Positions 10,195 through 22,772 of a stretch of 64,000 nt of DNA are shown here, piece by piece. Positions within the stretch are counted from its first letter, which is position 1. Each line of letters starts with the position of its first letter. Source of the DNA: Nymphaea colorata (lineage: Eukaryota > Streptophyta > Magnoliopsida > Nymphaeales > Nymphaeaceae); contig NC_045142.1 of NCBI RefSeq assembly GCF_008831285.2, positions 18,603,354 through 18,667,353 on the forward strand. The letters run 5' to 3'. A program made the position numbers and the translations under genes. The notes under the pieces are model-generated. The model was not told where the DNA came from. It did not search any database and worked only from the letters and a program-made list of their open reading frames with translations.

Positions 10195-10700
10195 GAAACT
10201 GAATCATCTTCATATGTTTGATCTGAAAGTCTGAATGACTAACTATGCAAAATGGATATTCATGAAGAATAATTATATTGGCTAAATCAAGTCAGTTTTT
10301 ATCGGAATTAAACTTGAAAGTATCAGTAGTACATTTTTCATCATTAGTCTTTTCACTAATGACAAGGTGTTGTTGGCCTAATTCTAAGTTAGCTATTTTA
10401 AGACATGCCTTAAATGATTATTTAAACGTATGGTGTCCATCTTACTATTAGAATCCATAAATACTTTACACTGTTGACAAACAACACGTTGAATACATGT
10501 TTTGTTTGTTGTCATACTAAACCCCTTCCATAGAGTTGATCTTAGTGACTTGGCTTTTGTAAGAAGCATGTCAGTTTTTATATTGTTAGTAAAGGTAGAA
10601 CTAGAAGCATTTCCACCAATATTGTATAATCCATATGCTCCATATATAAAAAATAGAAATAAGCAAATGGATAATTTATGACATGACAAATGCACTTGAC
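10195..10700 (-). pseudogene. hAT transposase N-terminal fragment (BED zinc finger)
   Basis: The minus strand from 10695 to 10393 encodes LRSTLWKGFS, then VCQQCK and RLNNHLRH. That is a BED zinc finger (W-x-x-F, CxxC, L-x-x-HL) as found at the start of plant hAT (ricesleeper-type) transposases. After a frameshift near 10410 the strand continues with LDLANIIILHEYPFCIVSH (about 10215-10290), the conserved LARMIILHEYP-type block that follows the BED finger in these transposases, preceded by one stop. No catalytic or dimerisation region follows. This is a truncated transposase or the decayed start of a domesticated hAT gene. No terminal repeats could be found for it. Confidence 0.75.
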
Positions 10701-13022
10701 AACCAGCTGGAGAGAGTATAAAAAAACATGAGTTGTAGATTCAAATAGTTCGAGAATAACAAATGCACACAACATTCATTTTTTGCATGCACACAACTTC
10801 AACTAAACAAATCTCAAATTCAAAGTTTAGACTAGACCATGTTAAAGATGATCAATCTAAGTATTCTATTAATCGACAGCTTGGTAGTCTTTATATATAT
10901 AGTCAATATATATTAACATTTACTTAGATGTTATTGTAGGTTAACATGAATTGGGTTTGAATCAGCTGCCAATTTGCTAATTTGGTTATGAGCCAAGCAA
11001 AAGACTACTATATCCAGCAGACCATTTGCCTAGATGCAGGCTCTTACCAACTTATACCACTAAAGATATGTTCTAGCTGAATCAGTAGTACATATGAATT
11101 TCTCTTTCACACCATACTAAGCATGCCTCTAGCTCACACTTGTGATCGTCAAGCATTTCAATACCAACTCAGCTTGCTTTAACTGAATAAAAATTCAAGG
11201 TGTTAGCTAAAGCAAGAATATAGCATAGATGACTTTTTATCATGAAATTGGCAACATAATGGTATGCATAAACTTTGACCAGCATGTAATCCATTGAGAA
11301 ATGATAGTAGCCAGTGACCAAACCAAACCAAACCAATGACCTTGTTGTGTCAAATTAGACGGTCATGTATATAGCATACATATGCGATCTGCATGTGTAT
11401 GCATGAATATAGACCAAATAGTGCACTCTCATTTGGATATTAGGAATAAGTGAAAGAGAAATAAATAATCCACTTAATATCCTAAGTTTTGTACAAGGAA
11501 AAAGCTCATGCATGAACACCAATATGTTGCTCATATTTTCTATTTCCAAATTCTTAGGAGCCCAGCATGGTAGTTGGCCCATATGAGCACATCAAGAACA
11601 AAAACCTGTAGATTCTTCTTTCCTTCCTGAAGAGGCCAAAGTAATAGAACAGAATCTTATGAATCTAGCACTAAGCAATGGGTTCAAATTCGTTGAACAG
11701 GTTATTTAGGAGATGCCTTGTCAACAAGAAACAATAAAAAAGAATAAGAGAAAACAAGAAATGGTTACTCGACATAGATCATCTGTTATCCCTTAATGGG
11801 AGCTACAAAATGAGATGATCCCTGTGGTGTGACATTGTACAAGTCCTCTTATCACAATTAACAATGGAAATCCTCATCATTTTTCTGGTTGCTTGCTTTA
11901 TTCACTTGTCAATAGGCACATGCAGATCAAACATCATTTGGATTCATAAACAATAAGAACAAAGAATGTTGAGTCACCACAATGCAATCCATGACCATTC
12001 AAGCACAGTGTTGATTCCTCTAGATCGTGCTCATGAACTCAAAACCAATGAGTAATGTATGAGTTGAATATGGATATGATGTGCCCCTACAATCTTATTC
12101 AAACTGAACAATAAAAGAGGCTCCTCTAATAGAAATAGAATAAGAAGGGGGTTCATAAGATGAGTGTAGCTTATCTCTAGTTCTTTCAATAAAGAAAAAA
12201 AAAAGTCAATGACTGCGCATAGGTGCCATGTTATGTGGTGGAGATTACAATTTTACATGAATTTCCATCTCCCATCTGATGATGAAGCTTTGCTTATTTC
12301 TCTTTTGAGTATCAATGAATCAAATAATCTTTCCCTTCTAATTTTTGCCTCTTCTTCCCTCTTTCTCTGTACAAACTTTTTCTGCCATAATGGTTTACCT
12401 CCTACTATTTTACCAATTGTACACAATACAAATTCAATTATATATTCATTTTCATCTATAATGGTTCAACCTCCTATTATTACCAATCAATTTACAATAC
12501 ATATTACACAAAACTGTTGTCCAGGAATCCAACATGGAATGTATAACTGTGGATGCTCAATGTAGCCCAATTATATGATGTCAACAACTATCTGCAAAAT
12601 TGCACACTAATAATCTATGAGAACTTTACATACATTTTATAGTAAAAAAAAAAAAGAACTTTCAATTTTGACACATGAATACACCATGCTTGTTCTTGTT
12701 TTATGTGCCATACATATGCCTAGCACACTTATCTTAAATCAGAAATTGAATGTTCATGTTGTTAGTCTAGAAAAAATATGTTTATATGCTCCAATTCCCA
12801 AGTTGTCTGGCTTTTCCATTGATTGGTTAGCATGCCAACTAGTAGTTGCTCACTGTACCGTAGAAATAGGCAAGTAAGTTGTTCATGAAGTCATAAAAGG
12901 TTCATACAAGTGAACTACAGACAATCATGACTTTTCAACAATGTAATGAAGCACCCAAACACCAGCAAACCAAAATTATGGTCCTTGACAAGAATAATAA
13001 CATACAGGTTTGCAAGAGGTAC
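10700..13022. other. Unassigned DNA, possibly introns
   Basis: No convincing gene or transposon. If the minus-strand exons at 13023-15477 are real, this may be their downstream introns or flank. Short open frames here have no recognisable domain. Confidence 0.4.
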
Positions 13023-13117
13023 CTGGAGCTCTATTGATAATATGTGTTTAACAAGAAGCTTGATATCAACATGAAGCACCTCATCTTTAGTTTGCTCAAT
13101 GTTACTTTCTAGAGGAG
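13023..13117 (-). CDS. Candidate exon, unidentified coiled-coil gene
   Basis: On the minus strand a polypyrimidine/CAG acceptor at 13118 precedes an open 95-base segment reading PLESNIEQTKDEVLHVDIKL and more, followed by a CAG|GT donor at 13022. Codon-like composition and both splice sites support an exon. The peptide is amphipathic and helix-like, with no family recognised. It may belong with the candidate exons at 15222 and 15451, with the hAT element at 13424 in the intervening intron. Confidence 0.35.
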
Positions 13118-13415
13118 CTGCAAGACCTATTCATAAATGAAGTCATAATTCTTATTCATTACCAATGGCTTCCTTGTATAAAAAAAATCAGCATTATGAT
13201 CTCTGTGATGTACAAATTACTATTACCGAATAAGTTTCTTTGTGAGATTATTTATCAGTGCGACTCAACTATAAAAATGGATTATTTATAGTTCACACGT
13301 CGTGTTATAATATAGAACAAGAGCATCAAAAGGTCATGCTGAAATAGTTTCTCCTCTACATTCGCCACTCGTTGTCATCAACAGTAGAAATTAGTCTTTG
13401 ACATAAGAAGTCCTA

Positions 13416-13423
13416 CATTAAGC
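13416..13423. repeat. 8-bp target-site duplication, left
   Basis: CATTAAGC pairs with CATTAAAC at 14798-14805 (one mismatch). An 8-bp duplication is the hAT hallmark. Confidence 0.75.
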
Positions 13424-14797
13424 CAATGTTGTGAGAAGCGTACGCTTCTCACAAAAAAGTACGAGTCAAGGCGTTTTTAAGGAAAAACGCCTTGAGGCAG
13501 TGGTTTGAGGCGCACGTCTCCCTAAGGCGTGCGCCTCATGTATGTGAGGCTAATGCCTTTCACATTGGCACGCTTCTCCTTGAGGCAGACGCCTCAAGGA
13601 CAAATTCATTTAGTGGTTTTCAATGTAAAAAATTAAAATTAAACAACCTTAGTAGTTACAAAAGTTAGTTTATTTAGTGGCTTTTAGTGTAACCCTAATT
13701 AAACTCTCTTTCTATTTCTAACTGTCTTTTTCTCAAATATCAATCCCAAATCACCCGTCCCCACACTTTTCTTCAAAAAGGAGCTTTCTTCTCCACGGCT
13801 AAGAAGGTGAAAGGGCACGTCTGCTTCAAGGGCTGCAAGGCACTCTCCAACTCACATGAGAGTTTAAATGTCTTCCTTCTTCCTGTTAGCATATAATACA
13901 ATAGTTTAGTGATATTGAAAGTCTGGTATGCCTTAGCCCCATCCTGTTAGTGTACAATGGTTTATAGATATTGTCAGCCACGTATGAGGTATGCCTTGGC
14001 CCCTTACGTTGTTCTGATTAAAGTCTTGAAGGAAGGTCTTGGCTGCTTCATACGTAAACTAGCAAATGGCTGCAGCAAGCTCATGATCAGTTTTAATTTG
14101 GGAGCCAATTTTCTTTCCAATGCCGCTTTCATTTTTCACGGAGCTTTTTATAAATTTATTAGGCGATGGAAGTGATCTTCTGGAGGTGGAGAACGAAAAG
14201 AATGACTATGATTGGTTTGTATACTCTTGGTTTCATGATGCATTTTGCGCCCAATGCTGTCATCAGTTACCGTACATTTTATGGTCACGATAGAGAGTAA
14301 TTGAAGATTGGGTTCGTTTAGGACTAAGAATTCAGAAAATTCTGTAATTTTTTTACTTCATTTATTCAGTTATTTGGATGATTGGCCTGGAGTTTCATTC
14401 ACCTATTCACATCTGTACACTGCCTTGTGCTTATGTTTACAACTATTTTGAAATTGAACGGTGTGCCCATTTGAATGACCTGTAGATGGGGCAGTTGAGT
14501 TCATGTCGCTAAAAAGGTCTCGTTCTTCTTTTTTAGTTGCTGCTGATCGACCCAATTGATTAGGCGATGAACCACATTTATTCAAAGAAACATATTTAGT
14601 TACAAGAACTTAGTCGACCAGTTCAATGCAACCCTCCATTTGGATGATCAGTTCATTATATCCCTGCCTCAATTATTTTTTATAAATATTATATAATTCA
14701 CAAATTTGTCCATGAAGCTTATGCTTCAATTAACGCCTCGCCTCGCCTCATGAGAGGCTCAACACGTCGCCTCGCTTTCCCGCCTTTTACAACATTG
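13424..14797. mobile_element. Non-autonomous hAT transposon (1,374 bp)
   Basis: The left end CAATGTTGTGAGAAGCG and the inverse of the right end, CAATGTTGTAAAAGGCG, form terminal inverted repeats with 14 of 17 matches. Flanking 8-bp direct repeats are the hAT signature. Subterminal regions on both sides are rich in GAGGCG/CGCCTC palindromic motifs (13460-13600 and 14730-14785), typical of transposase-binding repeats. The interior has only short frames and no transposase, so movement would need an enzyme supplied in trans. Internal sequence may include captured host DNA, but I recognise none. Confidence 0.82.
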
Positions 14798-14805
14798 CAT
14801 TAAAC
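14798..14805. repeat. 8-bp target-site duplication, right
   Basis: CATTAAAC, partner of 13416-13423. Confidence 0.75.
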
Positions 14806-15221
14806 CCTTACAAATTCAGGTTGAAGAATGTGCATGTACAAACATGTAATGATACATGGACATGAAAGCAATAGATAACCCATGCTTGAAATGAAATGAC
14901 ATTTAAATAATGTGCGATAACAATTGGTGTCACACCCTTTTGCATTTTTTTGAGAGTGAGTCTCAGGTCTGATAATACTACCTTAAGGTGCAACTTGGAA
15001 CAAGTTGCAGTAGGTAAATCAGACCATAGTTATGCTTAGTCTTCCAAACTAGATAGACCAGTTACCAGTCACATATATGACTTTTACCTCCAACCCACGG
15101 CTACAACTTAAGGATAAGACATTGCTACATAATCTGAACTTAGATAAATACTTATTTTAGACAAACTATCTGGTGGACAATAACATTAAAAAAAAATGTG
15201 AGGAAAGTTCAAGACTGAAAC

Positions 15222-15337
15222 CTCGTCAAGCCTTTGAAGTTATTTTCAAATTCATCAATGTCATTCTGAAGCATTGCATTTGTTTTTGACTTCTCATCTG
15301 TCCCTGATTTTATGGAATCAACTTTATATTGAAGACC
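15222..15337 (-). CDS. Candidate exon, unidentified coiled-coil gene
   Basis: The minus strand shows a pyrimidine-rich tract and TTTTTTAG acceptor at 15338-15340. A 116-base open segment reads GLQYKVDSIKSGTDEKSKTN and continues through LQNDIDEFENNFKGLTR. A GAG|GTTTC donor lies at 15221. The peptide is charged and helix-like. It connects in phase with the 27-base candidate exon upstream at 15451-15477. No family recognised. Confidence 0.45.
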
Positions 15338-15450
15338 CTAAAAAAGAAAGAAAGAAAAAACAAAAAAGTGCTCACACAAAAGAATAGAATACAAAACAAT
15401 GTGCACATTGATTTGGATGTAAAATGAGAGAAAGGTGGATGTGGGCAAAC

Positions 15451-15477
15451 CTTAGTAGTCACACCATCTGTGAATCC
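15451..15477 (-). CDS. Candidate micro-exon, unidentified gene
   Basis: A 27-base segment GFTDGVTTK between a TAG acceptor (15478-15480) and a GTTTG donor (15446-15450) on the minus strand, in phase with the exon at 15222-15337. Very short, so weak on its own. Confidence 0.3.
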
Positions 15478-15480
15478 CTA

Positions 15481-16640
15481 ACGATGCTTGAAAGTTTTTT
15501 GGCTGCCCCTGAACATTGACAGTAATATCTTCTACGTTCTAATAGCCCAAAACCACCTTATGGCTTCCTTGTGTACAAAAAGTCATCATTACGTTGATGC
15601 ACAAATTATTCTTACATAATAAGTTTCTTTGTGAGATTATTTATCAGTGCCACTCAACTATAAAAATGGGTAGCAACAAAACAGTAAGAAAAACAAAACA
15701 AAACCAACTAACTGTAGATGAGACGTAAGTGTAAAACTAAAACAGAAAACAGAAATCACAACCCAAGAATAGAACAAAGAACAAAAAAGAAAACAAGAAG
15801 AAAATGTCTGAGAGATAGAGAGAGGTGTCTCTCTTACAAATTCTCATGCCCTTCTGCCTTTCAGGCTTCAATAGTTTCTCTTTCTTCTTTTTGAGTAGGC
15901 CAGTAGCCCAATTTTCTCCAAAGAAACCTAAGCAATCGTTCCTGTTGCTCTTGGGTGGTGTAGTGAAGACGTGTTTGAGGAAGAAATGACAGAGAGAAAG
16001 GCAGAAAACCAATAATCTCCATTAATGTACATGAGACCACAAATAGCAGGAATAATTTTTTTAGAAGCAAACGGGAACATGCGAGAAGCTTCTTTATCAC
16101 TATTTTTAATTTTTTAAATAAATGTTTGATTTCTTAATACTTTTCATTTTTTATTTTTTTATAATCAAAGTACAATTTTAACCATTCCGATTCACATATG
16201 ATTTCAATTAGGTGCACTTCGGCCCATTTCAAATTTAGTATGAATATATATATATATATATGTGTGTGTGTGCATTTCAACAAGTCTTTTGAAACGATTT
16301 GACTATAAAAGTGCTTTATATCTTGAACTTTTAGGTTTTCATATTGTCTTTTTATGCAAAAATATTTATTACTTAATTTTCACCTGGTTCGTTAAGATGT
16401 TTTAACTATTAGCTTATCAATTTTCTCAATAAGTTCTTCATGCCCTTAATTTGTCATATTTGATTTCTATGTCTTCAAGTCATTTAAGGATGTGTTATAT
16501 TATTTTCACATACATTCTTTGATCAATTTTTTTTTTTTTAAATACTTGTCTCAAACAACTAGTTTATCAACTAAATATAATTTTTATGAGGTTGCATGTT
16601 TGTGCAAATGATATGTATGAGTAATTAGACACATAGTTTT
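15481..16640. other. Unassigned AT-rich DNA
   Basis: No gene recognised. It contains a short TA/TG microsatellite at about 16244-16272. Open minus-strand frames at 15737-16100 have low-complexity content and no domain. Confidence 0.4.
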
Positions 16641-16656
16641 CTCAATAAACAAGTTT

Positions 16657-16848
16657 ATCATATGGTTTTCACACTTCTTTCACAAGTTTTTCATATGATT
16701 TTTATACTTTTTTCACAAGTTTTTCATATGGTTTTTATACTTTTTTCACAAGTTTTTCATATGGTTTTTATTCTTTTTTCACAAGTTTTTCATATGGTTT
16801 TTATACTTTTTTCAAAAGTTATTCATATGACTCTCATACTTTTTTCAT
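16657..16848. repeat. 33-bp tandem repeat, about 5.5 copies
   Basis: The unit contains TTTTTCACAAGTTTTTCATA and recurs every 33 bp. The period is a multiple of three, which creates an artificial open frame repeating FSQVFHMVFIL. No start context or domain suggests a real protein. Confidence 0.9.
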
Positions 16849-17635
16849 ACTAATTGCTGTTTGCATCTTCAAAAATATTTGGTTTTTGGAGTATTTCATA
16901 AAAATGAAGTTTTATTTTAAATGAGAGAGAAATGGACTCGTCTGTCGGTACGATGATTGACCTTTGAGAAAATATTTGAAAATTTGATGTTTCAAATTTT
17001 TGAGAAAGAAAACGTTTGAAAGTATAAAACATTTTGATTGGAGAAAATTTGAATCGAAAAATCTTTACAAATATCATTTGACATCGTTTTGAAAATCATT
17101 TTTTTAAGTCACTTTAGTGTCATCTTAAAACTTTAAGTACGTTTGAGATTTTGATCTAATTCAGTTATTACCTATTTAGAGCTCTATCTCATCTTGCTTA
17201 AGTTTTTTTAGAGATATGTTTGTGATCATTCGTAATGTTAAGTAAGTGTAAATGTATAAATGCATTGATCCTACATTATTAGAAAAAAATCATTTATTCC
17301 TACCATGAAATTCATCTAGAAACATTTGTACAATCACATACATTTAAGTTTCTCATTTTTATTTATAAAATTATCATAAGTATTTTTATGAAAAGATGAA
17401 AGTTTTTGAAAATGAATGAGGTTCTAAACCATCAAGCATGATCTGAATATTGGGTCATTACTTGAGTTTTAATTTTGGTGAAACTGGCAAATAAGAAATT
17501 AAAACTTTAGGTCTTGGAAGTATTCAAAAGAATGGGAAAGAAGGAATATTTTAATACAAGAGGAATGAAAGAGAGAGAGGAAGAAGTTTTTTAAAAAAAA
17601 AACTAGAGAGAGATATGTATACATATGCGTCCTTA

Positions 17636-17700
<65 letters not shown>
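17636..17700. repeat. Palindromic TG-TA-CA microsatellite
   Basis: GTGTGTGT, then about 46 bases of TA repeat, then ACACACAC, forming a near-perfect self-complementary block. Confidence 0.95.
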
Positions 17701-17760
17701 GCAAGTGAGAGCATGTGAAAAGAAAGTATTAACTCAAACGAAGAAGGAGAAGAAGATTTA

Positions 17761-17819
17761 AAAAAAAAAAAGAGAGAGAGATATTTTAGAGAAAAAGAGA
17801 TTTTTAGAGAAAATGAGAC

Positions 17820-17852
<33 letters not shown>
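17761..17852. repeat. GA-rich microsatellite cluster
   Basis: Several GAGAGA runs interspersed with poly-A, ending in about 28 bases of pure GA repeat at 17823-17850. Confidence 0.9.
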
Positions 17853-17859
<7 letters not shown>

Positions 17860-20690
17860 TATTCATATGTACGTGTATGAGAATTTGTAATAATATGTTA
17901 AATCATAAAAAGAGAACGACAAAGAGAGATAGTCATGTGCATGTATGCATATATAACATGTGTATACATATATGCTTTCATGAGAGTTGAAATCAAGAAA
18001 TAACTTCAAAATATCCGACTTCGTTTTTTCTCCAAGGGGTAACTCATGCCCAAAAGGAAAGATTGTGGAGGTATTTATAGGGAGTTTTGGAGTCAAAACT
18101 CAAAATTTGATTTTTTTTAATTTAACTAAATTTTTATACGAATTCCAAATATTTTTTTAATATTTCTTTTTTAAGAACAAGTGGAATTGACCATTAGCCC
18201 TGCAAATACCCCTTTGGGGTGTGGGTAGGGCTATTGCCCACACAACATGGCTAAAACTGCCCCTAGGGGCTGTTTTTGACCCAAAAAGGGCCTCTTCTCA
18301 AAAGGGGGTGAAATGCTCCCTTATCGTCTCGTTTGGTAAGGGGTGGATTTAGCCTTCTTAACCTCCCAGGGAGCCGTTCATAAAATAAAAACGTAAAAAT
18401 CATATTTTAAATATATATTTACAAGGGGTAAAAATGGTTTTTAGGGCCAACTCTGCTTTGAGTGATTTTGGGCTCGTTTTAGATCGGGATTAGGTTTGAT
18501 TGGTCGCCAATGCATTCTAGTGAGTGATTTAAGCTTCAAAAACACATTTTGATGCGAGAATGAAACATGAAACAAAAGGAAGGTCTCGTGCGTGCAGGCA
18601 CAGTGCTCAACAAATTTTGTTGTTTTGATCTCGGCTTTGGAATTTGAGTTCAAAATTCTATATTTGGATCTAAACTTGGGTTTTGGATCTAATTCAGATC
18701 CGAGATTTGGATTTTAGAGTTGAATCTTGCATCTAAAGTTGGGTTTTTAATTTAAATTTTGTATTTGGGTTCAAACAAGGGTTTACAGATTTATTTTTGA
18801 TCGAATAGTCACGAATTTGTTTTGGGTCTAGGATTACGCTTTAAGTCTAAAAATTTAAATCCAAATGACTAAGAATTTTGTTTGGGTGAAAATAAAATAC
18901 TGTCTTTTTAGAAAAATTTGGAGTGATAACAATTGTATATATTGAACATTAATTGGTCTATTTTTAAATATAGCTTATTTTAATTAAGTAAACTATTATT
19001 TCATCATGATCACGTATTGAAAATTATTAAATCAGGTGACCCATATTATTTCTCGTTTAAAAAACATTATTTAATGCATTTTTTTCATTTCATTAAGTTA
19101 ATTGAAATAATTTGTGTTACATTCGTAAAAAAGTGTTCAATGACATATAAGATAATTTATTAGTCCTCTTAGCTTTATTGCAATAGGTGTTTTTTTGCAT
19201 AAAATTATATATTTGATAGAATGATATATCAGATAATTTATTAAATCAAACAATTTGTTGTTCTCCTACTAGTTAAAGGTTTTGTTTTCAAATTGTGAAT
19301 TATGTGTTATATATAAAATACTTAAGTCTTTTGGATAAATTATATGGTTATACAACACAATTTACTTAATTGATTAAATAAGCAATTGATAATTTCATAA
19401 AAAAAACTTTTTTTATGAGTTCAGCAGTTTTTTTCATATTACATATATTTATTTGAGATTATGTATAGTGAAGACACTTTCAACTTAAAATGAATATCAA
19501 AATGCATTTAATATTTTCTGTTTATTATAAAACATATTTTCTTTTAAGTTGGTTTTACAAAAAAAGTATATTTTTTTGCTATCAATTTTTTTTAATACTC
19601 ATAATAAACATTGTTTAACAGTTATTTACAAGGTCAAATTGCACAAACATAATTATACTTATTAAAGTAAATTGTTTGGCACTTTTGTCAGTAACTTGTT
19701 TGGTTTATGTCAAATTTTGACTTTGTGAGTCTCAAAAATTTAAAATTAGCTTGCTGCTGGATAACTACAAAAAACACCATAAGCCTTTGTTAGAGTCATT
19801 ATAAATCATGGCTATGTGATAATTATTGCTAATGCTTCATTGCAAGGTGTTTTTAGGGGCAGTTATTTAAACAAATTTGTCATGAGACAATATTTGGCAG
19901 CTGACTGATTTCAATTCTTAGAGTTCTTGTGCATGCAAATAATTTTTTTTTGAAACCTGCCATTTTTTAAATATATAATATAGCTATTCTTGGAACTAAT
20001 TTGACATAATAGACCATTAAAAATTTTATAACTTTAAAAGTGTCCTTTTCATATTTTTAAAAATGCCCATTTTGTTGGATTTCTTGATTGAAGTTTTCTT
20101 TATTATTTTAAATTAAATAAATACAATATTTATGATATCATGCTTAGTTGATGCCTTAACTATAGTAGTTTGCTTGATTACACAAAATTGTTTAATTAAA
20201 CACAACATTAATTAATTAATTAATTAATTAATTTTATATGATGTAGTTTTAAATATTTTAAGTTAAATGGTGTATATGGTAACTATAGGCTATTATTATA
20301 TGCAATTCCATGAAAGTCATTAGCTCTTAGTCAAATTATGCCTTCATATAAAATACTATTTTTTTCTTACCTTGATGTTAAGTTAGTGTATTTGGCTAGA
20401 CCTTTTGCCCAAACATCATACCATTCTCATAGGTTGTAACTTCAAAACATAGAGCCACCAACTCAAGCTCTCACGGCTCAAATTCATATATTAGGTTACA
20501 AGATTCAAATATCAGCTCTCGCGGTTCAGATTTAGATATCAAGTTACAATTCGGATTCTGATATCAATTCATGGTTCAGATATCAGTTTAGAGTTTGTAT
20601 TTCGATATACTTGCTAAAATAGTTAGTATATGATGAGATATTTATTTAAAATTGAATCTGAATTCGATCTGATCTTCTTAATCGGATGTT
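17860..20690. other. Unassigned AT-rich DNA
   Basis: No coding region recognised. The stretch includes a GC-richer patch at 18190-18380 with a small GTGTGGG/CCCACAC hairpin, a repeated GGATCT/GGGTTT-type texture at 18640-18900, and TTAA repeats at 20205-20233. It may be decayed transposon DNA, but no termini are visible. Confidence 0.4.
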
Positions 20691-20770
20691 AAATTGCTTA
20701 CCATATCCGATTTTTTAAAAGCAATTCGGATGGATATCGGATCTGAATATGATCCATTGACATCCCTAGA
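20440..20770. mobile_element. Possible decayed DNA transposon end
   Basis: The segment is rich in GGATATCGGATC-like motifs and ends CCATTGACATCCCTA at about 20755-20769. That terminus, reading TAGGGATGTCAATGG inward, is a common plant hAT-like end. No matching left terminus was found, so the call is weak. Confidence 0.3.
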
Positions 20771-21008
20771 TACCCCAAAGAGGCTACTTTTCCCCTACCA
20801 TGAACCCGAAGGCCCTGCCCTTGGAGTATGCAGGTCTACAATGGGCAGTGAATTTTATAAAGGAAACAAAATAGCTTACGTGAACCAATGTTGAACTCAG
20901 ATCATCACATATCTCATATCAACAACAATCAAACACAACCTAAGTGTTAAAACTGCTTCTTTTTGTGGCGATATTGTCTCAGATCTCATAGGGATATTCC
21001 CCCTGCAC

Positions 21009-21206
21009 TTGTTGAGAGGCCTACACGTGGTGATCTTACAAGTGACGTCTGTCAATGGTTACCATCTTAATGATAAATTATATGCGAAGCTGCTATTTAG
21101 TGTTTTTGACATACTGGACGAGGGAAAACTTGCTGAGGTTTGCTTCAAACTGAAACTGTTGGCAACATGGTTAGTTAGGGGATGCATTAATTTGTCTGTC
21201 AAGTGA
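21009..21206 (+). pseudogene. PATROL1-like: PATROL1-like middle exon fragment (module T1)
   Basis: The plus strand encodes VERPTRGDLTSDVCQ and, after a deletion of about 8 bases, NGYHLNDKLYAKLLFSVFD and ILDEGKLAEV. This is the conserved block ERPARGDLTGE-CHWADGYHLN-LYEKLL-VFDILDEGKL of plant MUN-domain (DUF810) proteins of the PATROL1 type. PATROL1 promotes delivery of proton-pump proteins to the plasma membrane with the exocyst. The deletion shifts the frame and no neighbouring coding exons occur upstream, so it is a pseudogene fragment. Confidence 0.8.
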
Positions 21207-22772
21207 AATGAATTGAGGGGAGAAACCAAATGCCGGCAAAAAAGAAAAAAAGAAATGTAGAATTTATTTTTACAAGGATGAATTGTTAAGAATGGTGTGG
21301 AGCACCACTGGTCACCTTTTAGGCCCCCTTTGGATGATAGAGCGCAGAGCAGGTTTTGCACATAAATCAAGTTTTTGGAGAAATTAGATTTGCAAATTTA
21401 CTTGAACTTAACTCTTTTTGGATGCCAAAATTTGGGTTTGCAAACAAAAATATCCACGTAAAATGACCCTGGTCAATTCACTTTCCATTTTACATATTGA
21501 CAGTACTCTATAAAAGAAAGGTAGATCCTTTTCTTGCGTTCTGGCCAAGGCTGTTCCAACTGGTATAGGCATGATAACATTCTGGTCGACTGGTGGCCGG
21601 AAATTGGAAAAAATGGCCGGAAAATGGTGGAGCTTCTCCACCACCGTGAAGTGAAATAGATGGAAAGGGTGAAAACATTGCCCCCTCTCCCTGAAGTTTC
21701 GGAAACCTGATCTTCTTATCAGCAAATAGAATGGGAAAGTAGGATTTTGTATAAAAACTTGGTTTGACTCTAAAAACCAAATTTTCAACCTGATTCCAAG
21801 CAATGCGTTAGGCTTTTTAAAACCTTACGCAATCACTTGAAGGTAACTACGTAATCAAAGTTCATTTAGCCTAAGAGGAAATTCTTTTGCTTACCCAAAA
21901 CTTGGACCTAATTATAATTCAATTTCCGGACGGGACTTTAGTTTACCTTAATAATTGTAATGATAACAACATGTGACCAGACCAAGTCAAATTCAATATA
22001 AAATTAAAATGAATTGACTCAGTTTTTGCCATATTCTCTTTCATATATGATTATATTTCGGTACAATGTGAGTTAAATTTACTACCATAAGGCCTCGATT
22101 TGAAGCTTTTGACTATTTTCAAACCTAAATAATCAATTATTTGGACATTAGGGATATGCTATGATTGAATTATATATGATTTGTGTTATCAATATCACTC
22201 CTTATCCGAGCATATCAGCTGATAATCAAGCATTGTATTAGCCCCTATTAATACGAGAAAAGCCAGAACTATTTTTTTTAATCTTTTTGTTTGTCATTGA
22301 ATTTGAAATATTTTGGATTATTTTTAACTTATGAAACAAAAAAAAAAAGGGTGATAGGTGTTAATCTTATTTAACAACACATTTCGGCCTTAAGCCGATA
22401 CCGCTTTTTTCACTATGCTAATTGATACGATGGTCCGGTGGCAAGATTTTCTACGGAAAGGGGACTCCCAACGAGGACGGTGCCTTGGAAATTTTCTTTG
22501 GGTAGCGCAGCAGCCATGAAGATGGCTTTGATAACTTGGACAAGATAAACATATTCTATTGAGATCTTGTTGTATACATATTCTGTTTAAATATTGCCAG
22601 GAAGAGATTGGTAAAGCTGCATATGTCATGGTACCCAAAAATGAATTTCCAAAAAGTATTGTGGCTTATATTGGAAAACTTTGACGGTATAAAATATTTT
22701 TAAAAAATCACAATGAGTGTGTTGGGATGAGAGAGAGAAGGTCCAAGTATCTAATAAAAAAGAGAACTTGTT

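Noticed and set aside
15737-16100. Minus-strand gene with signal-peptide-like hydrophobic start
   Set aside because: Two overlapping frames in low-complexity T-rich DNA, no splice or start context, no recognisable domain.
16657-16848. CRISPR-like array
   Set aside because: The repeats are contiguous 33-bp units without unique spacers, in plant DNA, with no cas genes.
21408-21803. Minus-strand 131-codon gene conserved at 62485-62901
   Set aside because: It recurs because the T module is duplicated. The two copies differ by frame-breaking indels and show no protein-level conservation.
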